A stretch of 17,359 nucleotides of DNA from assembly GCA_945952355.1 (NCBI GenBank), contig CAMFIW010000010.1, positions 1 through 17,359 on the forward strand. Reading direction: 5' to 3'. This document shows positions 8,784 through 14,958 of this stretch, in pieces. Positions within the stretch are counted from its first letter, which is position 1. Each line of letters starts with the position of its first letter. This stretch comes from an uncultured Phenylobacterium sp. GTDB taxonomy: Bacteria; Pseudomonadota; Alphaproteobacteria; Caulobacterales; Caulobacteraceae. The notes under the pieces are model-generated. The model saw only the letters and a program-made list of their open reading frames with translations. It did no database searches and had not been told where the DNA came from. Made by a program: the position numbers and the translations under genes.

Positions 8784-8883
8784 TCATCCCCGCGAAAGCG
8801 GGGACCCAGGCTTTTTTGGTTCTCTTCCGGAAACGCTGACGTTCTTCGATAAAGCACCTGGGTCCCCGCTTTCGCGGGGATGA
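8784..8883. repeat. 27-base perfect inverted repeat, dispersed CCCCGCGAAAGCGGGG type
   Basis: The arms at 8784-8810 and 8857-8883 are exact reverse complements around a 46-base spacer. Each arm contains its own hairpin, CCCCGC-GAAA-GCGGGG or its complement, with a four-base loop. The core word is one I know as a widespread dispersed repeat in several proteobacterial genomes. On the rightward strand the first hairpin is followed by a T-run (8812-8817), so it may end tetR transcription. The second arm ends 14 bases before the GNAT start codon. Confidence 0.85.
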
Positions 8884-8897
8884 ACGGGTAGGGGTGA

Positions 8898-9422
8898 ATG
8901 ACGCGGACATCGAAGGTGAATCTCCAAGCCCCACGCCTGCGCCTCCACACCTGGCGCGACGACCACCGCGACGCCTTCGCCGCCATGCATGGCGATCCCG
9001 ACGTGATGTGGGACGCCACGGCGCCCCTGTCGCGCGCGGAGAGCGACGCCAAGCTCGACCGCTACCGGGCCGCCCAGGACCGCCACGGCTTCAGCCGCAT
9101 GGCGATCGAGGACACCGCCGGCCGCTTCCTCGGCTATGTCGGCCTCCTGCCCATCGCGTCCGGCCACCCACTGGGTGAGGGCGCCGAGATCGGCTGGCGC
9201 CTGCGTCGCGACGCCTGGGGCCACGGCTATGCCAGCGAGGGCGCTGCGGCCGTCCTCGCCGACGCCCGCGACCGCCTGGGCCTGTCCCGCGTCTACGCCT
9301 TCACCGCCCCCGACAATCTCCGCTCCCAGGCGGTCATGACCCGCATCGGCCTGCTGCGCGACGAAGCTCTCGACTTCACCCAACCCGACGGCTGGCGCGG
9401 CTGGGTCTGGCGCACCGCCTGA
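8898..9422 (+). CDS. GNAT family N-acetyltransferase, RimJ/RimL type
   Basis: This 174-residue protein opens with APRLRLHTWRDDHRDAF, typical of RimJ/RimL-like acetyltransferases, and has the acetyl-CoA pyrophosphate loop RRDAWGHGYASEG (103-115) and the later APDNLRSQAVMTRIGL block (137-152), where the CoA-adjacent Asn and the C-terminal motif of the family sit. Such enzymes move acetyl from acetyl-CoA to protein N-termini or small amines; the acceptor here is unknown. The ATG at 8898 has only a weak G-rich upstream sequence. The leader partly overlaps a dispersed inverted repeat, so expression may be limited or depend on read-through from the tetR-type gene 134 bases before it. A composite repeat follows 50 bases after the stop. 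Confidence 0.9.
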   Translation: MTRTSKVNLQAPRLRLHTWRDDHRDAFAAMHGDPDVMWDATAPLSRAESDAKLDRYRAAQDRHGFSRMAIEDTAGRFLGYVGLLPIASGHPLGEGAEIGWRLRRDAWGHGYASEGAAAVLADARDRLGLSRVYAFTAPDNLRSQAVMTRIGLLRDEALDFTQPDGWRGWVWRTA

Positions 9423-9472
9423 CTACACCCCGCGCGCAGCGCGATCGAGCCGCCACGACCTCGCCGACCCAC

Positions 9473-9643
9473 GTTCGTGTTTTTCGTGTTTTTCGTGGTT
9501 CAAGTTCTTCGCGTTCGGGCCGCCCCCGCGCCGCAAGTCGGAACCACGAAAAACACGAAAAACACGAACGAGCGCCTGACGCTCTCACGCGTGGATGAGC
9601 GCGCTGCGCGCCTTCATCCGTGTCCTTCCGTGTTTTCCGTGGC
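9473..9643. repeat. Composite inverted repeat of iterated TTCGTG/CACGAA words, copy 2
   Basis: Perfect 29-base inverted arms lie at 9473-9501 and 9541-9569, around a 39-base spacer. Each arm has three TTCGTG or CACGAA words spaced eight bases apart. A hairpin GAGCG-CCTGA-CGCTC follows (9570-9584), then a degenerate unit with CCGTG words (9618-9641). The stretch 9473-9572 matches 6884-6977 in sequence and orientation, including the spacer (CAAG.TCTTCG at its left end, GCAAGT.GGAACC at its right). It fills nearly all of the 234-base gap between the GNAT and nitrilase stops, where no gene is present. Confidence 0.85.
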
Positions 9644-9656
9644 CAGTCCTCGCGGC

Positions 9657-10388
9657 CTAGCCTCCCACCGGCACGTCCACCACCAGCACCCCGGGCCGTT
9701 CCAGCGGCAATTGCGCCACCACCTCGCCCGCCGGGTTCAGCAGCGCGGTCGGCCCCCAGGCCACCCGCCCGCCCCGTTCCCCCGTCACGTCCGACGAGAT
9801 CAGCCACAGCCCCGTCTCGCGGCACCGCTCGCCGCGCGCCCGGTTGTGCTCGTCCTTCCAGCGCTCGGCGACCTCGCGCCGCATCATGTTGTTGGCCGGA
9901 CAGACGATCAGGCGCGCGCCCAGCGCCGCCACGCCTCGCGCGGCCTGCGGAAAATTGGTGTCGAAGCAGATGTTGATCCCGAAGCTCAGCGCGCCCGCCC
10001 GGAACACCTCCGCCGTCGTCCCCGCCTCGAAGCAGGTCTCGCCGCCGAGCAGATGCGCCTTGCGATAGCGACCCACCAGCCGGCCGCCCTCGACCACCAC
10101 GGCGGTGTTGAACAGCTGCCCGGCTGCGTCCTCGATCAGGCCGAACACCAGAACCGGCCCGTCCGCCGGCAGCCGCGCCAGCACCTCGCCGAACGCTTCC
10201 GACCCCAGGTCCAGCGCCACCCGCCGCGCCGCCTCAGCCTCCGTCAGATAGCCTTGCAAGAACCCTTCGGGAAAACAGACCAGCTCCGCGCCCTGCTCGC
10301 GCGCCTCGGCCACCGCCTCGCCCAGCCAGGCGATCGCGCCGTCGAGGTCCTCGCGGAACTCCGGCGTCTGGGCCGCGGCGATCTTCAT
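9657..10388 (-). CDS. Carbon-nitrogen hydrolase (nitrilase superfamily)
   Basis: The 243-residue protein has the complete nitrilase-superfamily triad: E41 in CFPEGFLQGY, K110 in YRKAHLLG and C141 in INICFDTNFPQ. A conserved PANNMM segment follows the cysteine region. The superfamily hydrolyses or transfers nonpeptide C-N bonds through a thioester on the Cys. The length and CFD core (rather than CYD or CWE) suggest an amidase or carbamoylase branch instead of a true nitrilase, but the substrate is not evident. The start ATG overlaps the stop of the upstream SDR gene by one base (TGATG), so the two are translated together and probably act in one pathway or respond to the same condition. No signal peptide is seen, so it is cytoplasmic. 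No terminator was found after its stop. Confidence 0.93.
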   Translation of the reverse strand: MKIAAAQTPEFREDLDGAIAWLGEAVAEAREQGAELVCFPEGFLQGYLTEAEAARRVALDLGSEAFGEVLARLPADGPVLVFGLIEDAAGQLFNTAVVVEGGRLVGRYRKAHLLGGETCFEAGTTAEVFRAGALSFGINICFDTNFPQAARGVAALGARLIVCPANNMMRREVAERWKDEHNRARGERCRETGLWLISSDVTGERGGRVAWGPTALLNPAGEVVAQLPLERPGVLVVDVPVGG

Positions 10389-11134
10389 CAGCCGCGGCCG
10401 ACGAAGGGCATCTTGGTCGCCATCACGGTCATGAACTGCACGTTGGCCGACAGCGGCAGGCCGGCCATGTAGACCACCGCATCGGCCACCGCCTGCACGT
10501 CCATGGTCGGCTCCACGGCCATCGTCCCGTCGGCCTGCGGTACGCCCTTGGCCATGCGCGCGGTCATCTCGGTCGCCGCGTTGCCGATGTCGATCTGGCC
10601 GCAGGCGATGTCATAGGCCCGGCCGTCGAGCGAGGTCGACCGCGTCAGGCCGGTGATCGCGTGCTTGGGGGCGGTGTAGGCCACCGAGCGCGGCCGCGGG
10701 CTGTGGGCCGAAATCGAGCCATTGTTGATGATCCGCCCGCCCATCGGGTCCTGGGCCTTCATGATCCGGAACGCGTGCTGGGTGCAGAGGAAGGCGCCCG
10801 TCAGGTTGATGTCGACCACCCGCTTCCAGGCGGCGAGATCGAGGTCCTCCAGCGGAACCGGCGGCGCGCCCGTGCCCGCGTTATTGAACACCAGGTCGAG
10901 GCGCCCGAACTCGGCCTCGATGCGCGCGAAGAGGGCGGCCACCTGTTCCGGATCGGCCACATCGGTCGGCGCGGCCAGCATGGCGCCGGGCGCCTGGGCG
11001 GCCGTCGCCTCCAATTCCTCGGGCCTGCGCCCGGCCAGCGCCACCCGCCAGCCCGCCTTGGCCAGGGCGACCGCCGAAGCCCGCCCGATCCCCGATCCCG
11101 CGCCCGTGACGAGGGCGATTTTCGCTGTGCTCAT
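10388..11134 (-). CDS. Short-chain dehydrogenase/reductase, coupled to the nitrilase gene
   Basis: This 248-residue classical SDR has TGAGSGIG (10-17), D58, NNAG (84-87), N110, S140 in INNGSIS, and Y153 with K157 in YTAPK. The residues ending strand 2, AGRRPEE, favour NADP(H), because two arginines follow the strand where an Asp would select NAD. The [14 protein letters not shown] segment (181-194) lies in the substrate loop. The substrate is unknown. The ATG at 11132-11134 has no clear Shine-Dalgarno sequence. Its stop overlaps the start of the carbon-nitrogen hydrolase by one base, so it is the first gene of a two-gene operon. A leftward TATAAT (11200-11195) and an adjacent palindrome lie about 60 bases upstream. 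Confidence 0.93.
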   Translation of the reverse strand: MSTAKIALVTGAGSGIGRASAVALAKAGWRVALAGRRPEELEATAAQAPGAMLAAPTDVADPEQVAALFARIEAEFGRLDLVFNNAGTGAPPVPLEDLDLAAWKRVVDINLTGAFLCTQHAFRIMKAQDPMGGRIINNGSISAHSPRPRSVAYTAPKHAITGLTRSTSLDGRAYDIACGQIDIGNAATEMTARMAKGVPQADGTMAVEPTMDVQAVADAVVYMAGLPLSANVQFMTVMATKMPFVGRG

Positions 11135-11194
11135 GCGGTGAGGCTAGCAGGGCGACTCAGAGTCCGTCACCGGCCATGTGAGCCCTCCGAAGCC

Positions 11195-11215
11195 ATTATA
11201 TAACTGTATGGTTAT
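11195..11215 (-). promoter_or_regulatory. AT-rich palindrome and -10 box between the SDR operon and thiD
   Basis: ATAAC-TGTATG-GTTAT (11200-11215) is an inverted repeat in an otherwise GC-rich gap, with the look of an operator for an ArsR-, MarR- or TetR-type dimer. On the leftward strand TATAAT lies at 11200-11195, so the palindrome occupies the spacer of the SDR-nitrilase promoter. The -35 region is weak. No linked repressor gene of these families lies beside it; the tetR-type gene at 8185 has different palindromes at its own promoter. Confidence 0.4.
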
Positions 11216-11267
11216 GGAAATCAGACCCCACCTGATCGCCTACAATATCTGTGCTATCCGCCCGGCC

Positions 11268-12068
11268 ATGGTTCAGTTCAAAGGCCGAGTCCTGATCATC
11301 GCCGGCTCCGATTCCGGAGGCGGGGCGGGGATCCAGGCGGACATCAAGACGGTGACGGCGCTCGGCGGCTACGCGGCCCCCGCGGTCACAGCGATCACGG
11401 TCCAGAACACCCTGCGCGTCACCGGTGTCCATCCGATCCCGCTCGACATCGTCGAGGCCCAAGCCCGCGCCGTTCTCGACGACATCGGCGTCGACGCCAT
11501 CAAGACCGGCATGCTGGGCTCGGTCGAGACCGTCGAACTGGTGGCCCGGCTGCTGGGCGGCGGCCCGGCCGCCGTTGTCGATCCGGTGATGATCGCCAAG
11601 GGCGGGGCGTCGCTGCTGGAGGACCGCGCGGTCTCGGCGGTCCGCTCGCTGATGGTGCCCCGCGCAACCCTGCTCACGCCCAACGCCCCGGAGGCCGAGG
11701 CCCTCACCGGGATCGCCGTGACCGACGCCGACGGCCAGCGCCGCGCCGCCGAAGCCCTGCTTTTCCTGGGCGCCAAGGCGGTGCTGATGAAGGGAGGCCA
11801 CGTGCCGGGGCCCTCGGTCGTCGACCTGCTGATCACCCCGGACGGCGAGACGGCGTTGGAAGCCGAGCGGATCGAGACCCGCCACACCCACGGCACCGGC
11901 TGCACCCTGGCCTCGGCCTGCGCCGCGGGCCTCGCCCAGGGTCTGCCGTTGGCCGAAGCGGTCGCCAGGGCCTGGGCCTATGTGCAGGAGGCGATCGCCC
12001 GCGCGCCGGGCCTCGGCGCCGGCCACGGTCCGCTCGACCACGCCTGGCCGCTGCGGGGCCGGGCATGA
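11268..12068 (+). CDS. thiD: Hydroxymethylpyrimidine/phosphomethylpyrimidine kinase
   Basis: The 266-residue product has the ThiD form of the ribokinase fold: the N-terminal [16 protein letters not shown] (13-28), the QNT region at 46-48, DPVMIAKGG near 105-113, the nucleotide segment [12 protein letters not shown], and the anion hole HGTGC with catalytic-loop C212. ThiD phosphorylates HMP and HMP-phosphate to HMP-PP for thiamine synthesis. The ATG at 11268 gives the usual short lead into [13 protein letters not shown]. Upstream in-frame starts to 11178 would add an unrelated tail across the operator-like palindrome and are unlikely. No Shine-Dalgarno is seen; TACAAT at 11241-11246 could be a -10 giving a very short leader. 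No other thi gene or TPP riboswitch was recognised. The next gene overlaps by four bases. Confidence 0.95.
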   Translation: MVQFKGRVLIIAGSDSGGGAGIQADIKTVTALGGYAAPAVTAITVQNTLRVTGVHPIPLDIVEAQARAVLDDIGVDAIKTGMLGSVETVELVARLLGGGPAAVVDPVMIAKGGASLLEDRAVSAVRSLMVPRATLLTPNAPEAEALTGIAVTDADGQRRAAEALLFLGAKAVLMKGGHVPGPSVVDLLITPDGETALEAERIETRHTHGTGCTLASACAAGLAQGLPLAEAVARAWAYVQEAIARAPGLGAGHGPLDHAWPLRGRA

Positions 12069-12628
12069 GCCGCGAAGCCGAACTCGAGGCGATCCTGCGC
12101 GCGGCGCCCAGCCTGATGACGGTCATGGAAAAGGCTCGCGCGCTCGACCTGCCGGACTGGATCCTGTTCTCGGGCGCGATCTATCAGCGGGTCCTGAACC
12201 ACCTGACCGGGCGCGACGCGGACTACGGGATCAAGGACTACGACATCGGCTATTTCGACCCCGACACCTCCTGGGACGCCGAGGACGTGGTGATCAAGCG
12301 CGTCGCCGCCGCGTTCGATCCGCCGCTGCGCGAGATGGTCGAGGTCCGCAACCAGGCTCGCGTCCACCTCTGGTTCGAGGGCAAGTTCGGCGAGCCCTAT
12401 GCGCCGCTGGCCAACAGCGCCGAGGCGCTGAGCCGCTTCACCAGCGCGACCTTCGCGGTCGGCGCCCGGCTGGAGGCGGACGGCCGCATGACCATCGTCG
12501 CGCCGTTCGGCCTGGAGGATATCTTCGCGCTGCGCCTGCGGCCCAATCCGATCCGCAAGACCGGCGGCTTCCAGCGCACCGCCGAGGCCGCCAAGGCCCG
12601 CTGGCCGGAGCTGACCATCGAACCCTAG
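12065..12628 (+). CDS. Nucleotidyltransferase-fold protein (NTP_transf_6/COG3575-like)
   Basis: The 187-residue protein has the pattern of the family once called DUF925: WILFSGAIYQRVLNHLTG (32-49) at the nucleotidyltransferase helix-turn, KDYDIGYFD (57-65) carrying the two Asp residues expected to bind metal, and VEVRNQARVHLWF (92-104) with the third strand. The fold adds nucleotides to small molecules, RNA or proteins, but no activity has been firmly shown for this family to my knowledge. The start ATG overlaps the thiD stop (ATGA), so it is translationally coupled to thiD. A link to thiamine metabolism is possible only by that context. Its stop TAG overlaps the stop of the convergent GNAT gene. 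Confidence 0.88.
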   Translation: MSREAELEAILRAAPSLMTVMEKARALDLPDWILFSGAIYQRVLNHLTGRDADYGIKDYDIGYFDPDTSWDAEDVVIKRVAAAFDPPLREMVEVRNQARVHLWFEGKFGEPYAPLANSAEALSRFTSATFAVGARLEADGRMTIVAPFGLEDIFALRLRPNPIRKTGGFQRTAEAAKARWPELTIEP

Positions 12629-13068
12629 AGGTAGCCGGCTCCCCTGATCTCCATCCAGTTCTCGACCTTGGTCAGGGGGGTGAAGCCGAACTGGGCGTAG
12701 AGGCCGTGCGCGTCGCGGGTCGCCAGGTGCATGCGCCGGAAGCCCTGCAGGTCGGGGTGGCCCTTCATGTAGCCGACGATGGCCTTGCCCAGGCTCGCAC
12801 CGCGATGGCCCTTGTCGACATAGACGTCGCACAGCCAGCCGAAGGTCGCTCGGTCGGTGACCATCCGCGCCATCGCCGCCATCGACCCGTCCGCCGCATA
12901 GACGCCCAGGGTGAGGCTGTTGGCGCAGGACTTGGCGAACAGGTCGAAGGGGATGCCCTCGGCCCAATAGCTTTCGCCGCCAATCCAGGCGTGGCCGCGC
13001 GCGAGGTCGAACCGCGCTGGATCGTCGCTCAGGGTATAGCCCTCGTGGGTGGTGACATGTGCGCTCAT
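12625..13068 (-). CDS. GNAT family N-acetyltransferase
   Basis: This 147-residue protein has a GNAT core: the strand and loop DVYVDKGHRGASLGKAIV (81-98) holding the acetyl-CoA pyrophosphate motif, and the later ATRDAHGLYAQFGF (116-129) typical of the short single-domain branch. The acceptor is unknown. The ATG at 13066-13068 has a GGGGGA just upstream. It converges on the nucleotidyltransferase gene, and the two stop codons share a palindromic CTAG (12625-12628), leaving no room for separate terminators. It is divergent from the PhzF-family gene with only 41 bases between starts, so promoters must overlap there. The first 30 residues form a short N-terminal extension before the core. Confidence 0.92.
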   Translation of the reverse strand: MSAHVTTHEGYTLSDDPARFDLARGHAWIGGESYWAEGIPFDLFAKSCANSLTLGVYAADGSMAAMARMVTDRATFGWLCDVYVDKGHRGASLGKAIVGYMKGHPDLQGFRRMHLATRDAHGLYAQFGFTPLTKVENWMEIRGAGYL

Positions 13069-13109
13069 GATCCCCCATATCGTCGGCTCGACCGCGAGGG
13101 AACCTGCGC

Positions 13110-13919
13110 ATGCGCCAATGGATCGTCGACGCCTTCACGACCGAGCCGTTCCGCGGCAATCCCGCCGCCGTGGTCGAGCCCCTCGACGCCTGGCCGGACG
13201 ACGACTGGATGCAGAAACTGGCCGCCGAGAACAATATCTCCGAGACCGCCTTCCTGCTGAAGACCGACGACCCGGCCCGCTTCGGCCTGCGCTGGTTCAC
13301 GCCGACGGTCGAGGTGCCGCTCTGCGGCCACGCCACCCTGGCCTCGACCCACACGCTGTTCGCCGAGCTGGGCGCCAGCGCCCGGACCATCGCTTTCGAC
13401 ACCCTGTCTGGGCCGCTGTTCGTCGGCCGCAAGGGTGACCTCTACGAGATGGATTTCCCGGCCGCGCCGCCGAGACGGGTCGAGCCGCCGCCGGGTTTCG
13501 CCGAGGCCCTGGGCGCGACGCCCAAGGAAGTCTGGGCCGCCAACTATCTGGTGGCCGTGCTGGAGGACGAGGCCCAGGTCCGCGCGGTAGCGCCCGACTT
13601 CAGCCGGCTCAACACCATGACCAGCGGGCCACCCCAGCTGCCCGGCAATGTCGGGGTCGTCGCCTTCGCCGACGCCGGCGCGCCGCACGACGCGGTCAGC
13701 CGTTTCTTCGCCCCGGGACTCGGCGTGCCGGAGGATCCGGTCTGCGGGTCCCTGCACTGCATCCTGGCGCCGCTCTACGCCCAGAAGTTGGGCCGCGACC
13801 TGATCCGCTTCCACCAGGCCTGTCCCGGCCGGGGCGGCGATCTGGAATGCGAGGTGAAGGGGGAGCGGGTCCTGTTGCGCGGCGCCGCGCGCACCTTCCT
13901 GGAAGGCGTGATCCGCTGA
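13110..13919 (+). CDS. PhzF family isomerase/epimerase
   Basis: The 269-residue protein belongs to the PhzF/diaminopimelate-epimerase fold. It has the N-terminal [17 protein letters not shown] (6-22), catalytic E45 in NNISETAFL, the [19 protein letters not shown] block (61-79) with GHA at 73-75, and the second-domain DPVCGSLHC (209-217) that forms the mirror-image half of the active site. In phenazine producers PhzF isomerises DHHA, but most genomic members have unknown substrates, and no phenazine genes are near. The ATG at 13110 has GAGGG nine bases upstream. The short divergent gap to the GNAT gene suggests shared regulation. A strong terminator follows directly after the stop. Confidence 0.93.
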   Translation: MRQWIVDAFTTEPFRGNPAAVVEPLDAWPDDDWMQKLAAENNISETAFLLKTDDPARFGLRWFTPTVEVPLCGHATLASTHTLFAELGASARTIAFDTLSGPLFVGRKGDLYEMDFPAAPPRRVEPPPGFAEALGATPKEVWAANYLVAVLEDEAQVRAVAPDFSRLNTMTSGPPQLPGNVGVVAFADAGAPHDAVSRFFAPGLGVPEDPVCGSLHCILAPLYAQKLGRDLIRFHQACPGRGGDLECEVKGERVLLRGAARTFLEGVIR

Positions 13920-13921
13920 CG

Positions 13922-13956
13922 AAAAAGGGCGGCGCGATCGCTCGCGCCGCCCCTTT
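13922..13956. terminator. Bidirectional terminator after the PhzF-family gene
   Basis: GGGCGGCGCGA (13927-13937) pairs perfectly with TCGCGCCGCCC (13942-13952) over a four-base loop. AAAAA precedes it and CTTT follows, so on the leftward strand the stem is followed by TTTTT and ends transcription of the gene at 13977. On the rightward strand it lies three bases after the PhzF stop. Confidence 0.88.
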
Positions 13957-13976
13957 CGACGTCTGGTTCAGGTCGC

Positions 13977-14357
13977 CTAATGACGCCAGCGCTCGTCGCC
14001 ATAGCCGTAGCCATAACGGTCGCCGTCATGGGCCTGGACCCGGATGCGCTGCGACAGGCGGTCGAAGCGACGGTCGAGGTCGGCGCGCTCCGCGCGGGTG
14101 ACGCCATTCACGCGATAGGCGTCGGCCCTGCGGGCGATGTCGCGGAACTCGGCGCGCAGGCGGAAGGCTTCCTGACGGGTCAGTCGGCCGCTGCGCACGC
14201 CGGCGTCGATGCGGCCGTCGAGCGCGGCCTGACGATCGACGATCGAGCGATGGTCGTTCCAGTCGCCCCAATGGCCCCAGCCCTGGGCGGAGGCCGCGCC
14301 AGCCGAGAGCGTCAGGGCCGAGGCGGCCACCAGGGCGATCTTGCTGAGGGTCTTCAT
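13977..14357 (-). CDS. Small exported charged protein A (tandem paralogue)
   Basis: The 126-residue product has a clear signal peptide (MKTLSKIALVAASALTLSAG, cut after ASA-Q at about 25), a Trp/Gly/His segment QGWGHWGDWNDH, then a charged helical region rich in Arg and Asp (about 37-107) and a Tyr/Gly tail (DRYGYGYGDERWRH). The helical pattern LDGRIDAGVRSGRLTRQE, then RADLDRRFDRLSQRI, is echoed in the next gene upstream, so the two are probably ancient tandem duplicates. I know similar exported helical proteins in Caulobacter relatives only as hypothetical; no function is assigned. The ATG at 14355-14357 has AGGAG eight bases upstream, and an in-frame start 11 codons earlier has no such support. 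It lies 81 bases after its paralogue, with a stem-loop between, and ends at the terminator shared with the PhzF gene. Confidence 0.85.
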   Translation of the reverse strand: MKTLSKIALVAASALTLSAGAASAQGWGHWGDWNDHRSIVDRQAALDGRIDAGVRSGRLTRQEAFRLRAEFRDIARRADAYRVNGVTRAERADLDRRFDRLSQRIRVQAHDGDRYGYGYGDERWRH

Positions 14358-14376
14358 GAATAAATCTCCTTGGGTG

Positions 14377-14405
14377 GTCCCGAGCCGCATTGAACGGCTC
14401 GGGAC
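14377..14405 (-). other. Perfect 11-base stem-loop between the two exported paralogues
   Basis: GTCCCGAGCCG (14377-14387) pairs with CGGCTCGGGAC (14395-14405) over a seven-base loop. No T-run follows on either strand, so it is not a classical terminator. On the leftward transcript it lies between the stop of gene B and the ribosome-binding site of gene A, where it could block exonucleases, stabilise the upstream message or give partial termination. Confidence 0.65.
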
Positions 14406-14438
14406 GGGAAGGGTTCTGGCCGAGCTTGGGCCCCGGCC

Positions 14439-14840
14439 TTAACGACGCCAGGCGTAGCGATCGTCCATGCCGTTGTTGCCACGGGCGATCAGCTGGTCGA
14501 CCGACGAAGCCACATAGTCGTAGCGACGTTGCAGGTCGGCCCACTCGTAGCGGCTCATGCCGTCAGCGCCGCGGCGGTAGGTGATGTCCTGCAGGCCGTC
14601 GATCTGACGACGCAGGTTGTTGGCCGTGTAGTGGCTGATCCGGCCGACGCGTTCGGCGCGGTCGACCCGCGTATCCAGGCTGCGCAGCCGACCCATCATG
14701 TCGCCGCCGCGATAGTCATCCAGCCGCTGTTCATAGCGGTCGTTGCGGTCGCCGCGATCCCAATAGGGCTGGGCGGCGGCAGGCAGAGCGGCGGCGGTCA
14801 GGGCGGTGGCCGCGGCGAGCGAGAGCAGAACCTTTTTCAT
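14439..14840 (-). CDS. Small exported charged protein B (tandem paralogue)
   Basis: The 133-residue product has a signal peptide (MKKVLLSLAAATALTAAALP, cut after AAA-Q at about 23), an Asp/Arg-rich segment (WDRGDRNDRYEQRLDDYRGG), then helices with LRSLDTRVDRAERVGRIS, LRRQIDGLQD and YEWADLQRRYDYVASSVDQL. The spacing of the last two helices matches protein A. No enzyme motif or cysteine pair is seen. The protein is likely soluble in the periplasm or loosely bound to the envelope. The ATG at 14838-14840 follows AGGAGG by six bases; the adjacent in-frame GTG (14841-14843) is too close to that site. It probably leads a two-gene unit with protein A. A 118-base gap separates it from the histidine kinase gene; I saw no clear promoter there. 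Confidence 0.85.
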   Translation of the reverse strand: MKKVLLSLAAATALTAAALPAAAQPYWDRGDRNDRYEQRLDDYRGGDMMGRLRSLDTRVDRAERVGRISHYTANNLRRQIDGLQDITYRRGADGMSRYEWADLQRRYDYVASSVDQLIARGNNGMDDRYAWRR

Positions 14841-14958
14841 CACGATCCTCCTTAGATCGACGACGCTGTTGCAGCGACGATGGAGGCAGGATGACGCGGG
14901 CCGCCTGAAGCGACCCTGAGGCCCTCGTTGTGTTGTGTTCAGGTTCGTTGCGCGGCGA

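Noticed and set aside
8784..8883. Inverted repeat considered as the ends of a miniature transposable element
   Set aside because: No target-site duplication is visible next to the arms and the spacer is only 46 bases. It fits a dispersed palindromic repeat better.
11135..11267. Possible TPP riboswitch before thiD
   Set aside because: The leader is short and I found no conserved thi-box words (CUGAGA or ACCUGA with the expected pairing). The palindrome present looks like a protein operator.
13110..13919. PhzF-family gene as a sign of phenazine synthesis
   Set aside because: No other phenazine gene is present, and most PhzF-fold genes in genomes are unrelated to phenazines.
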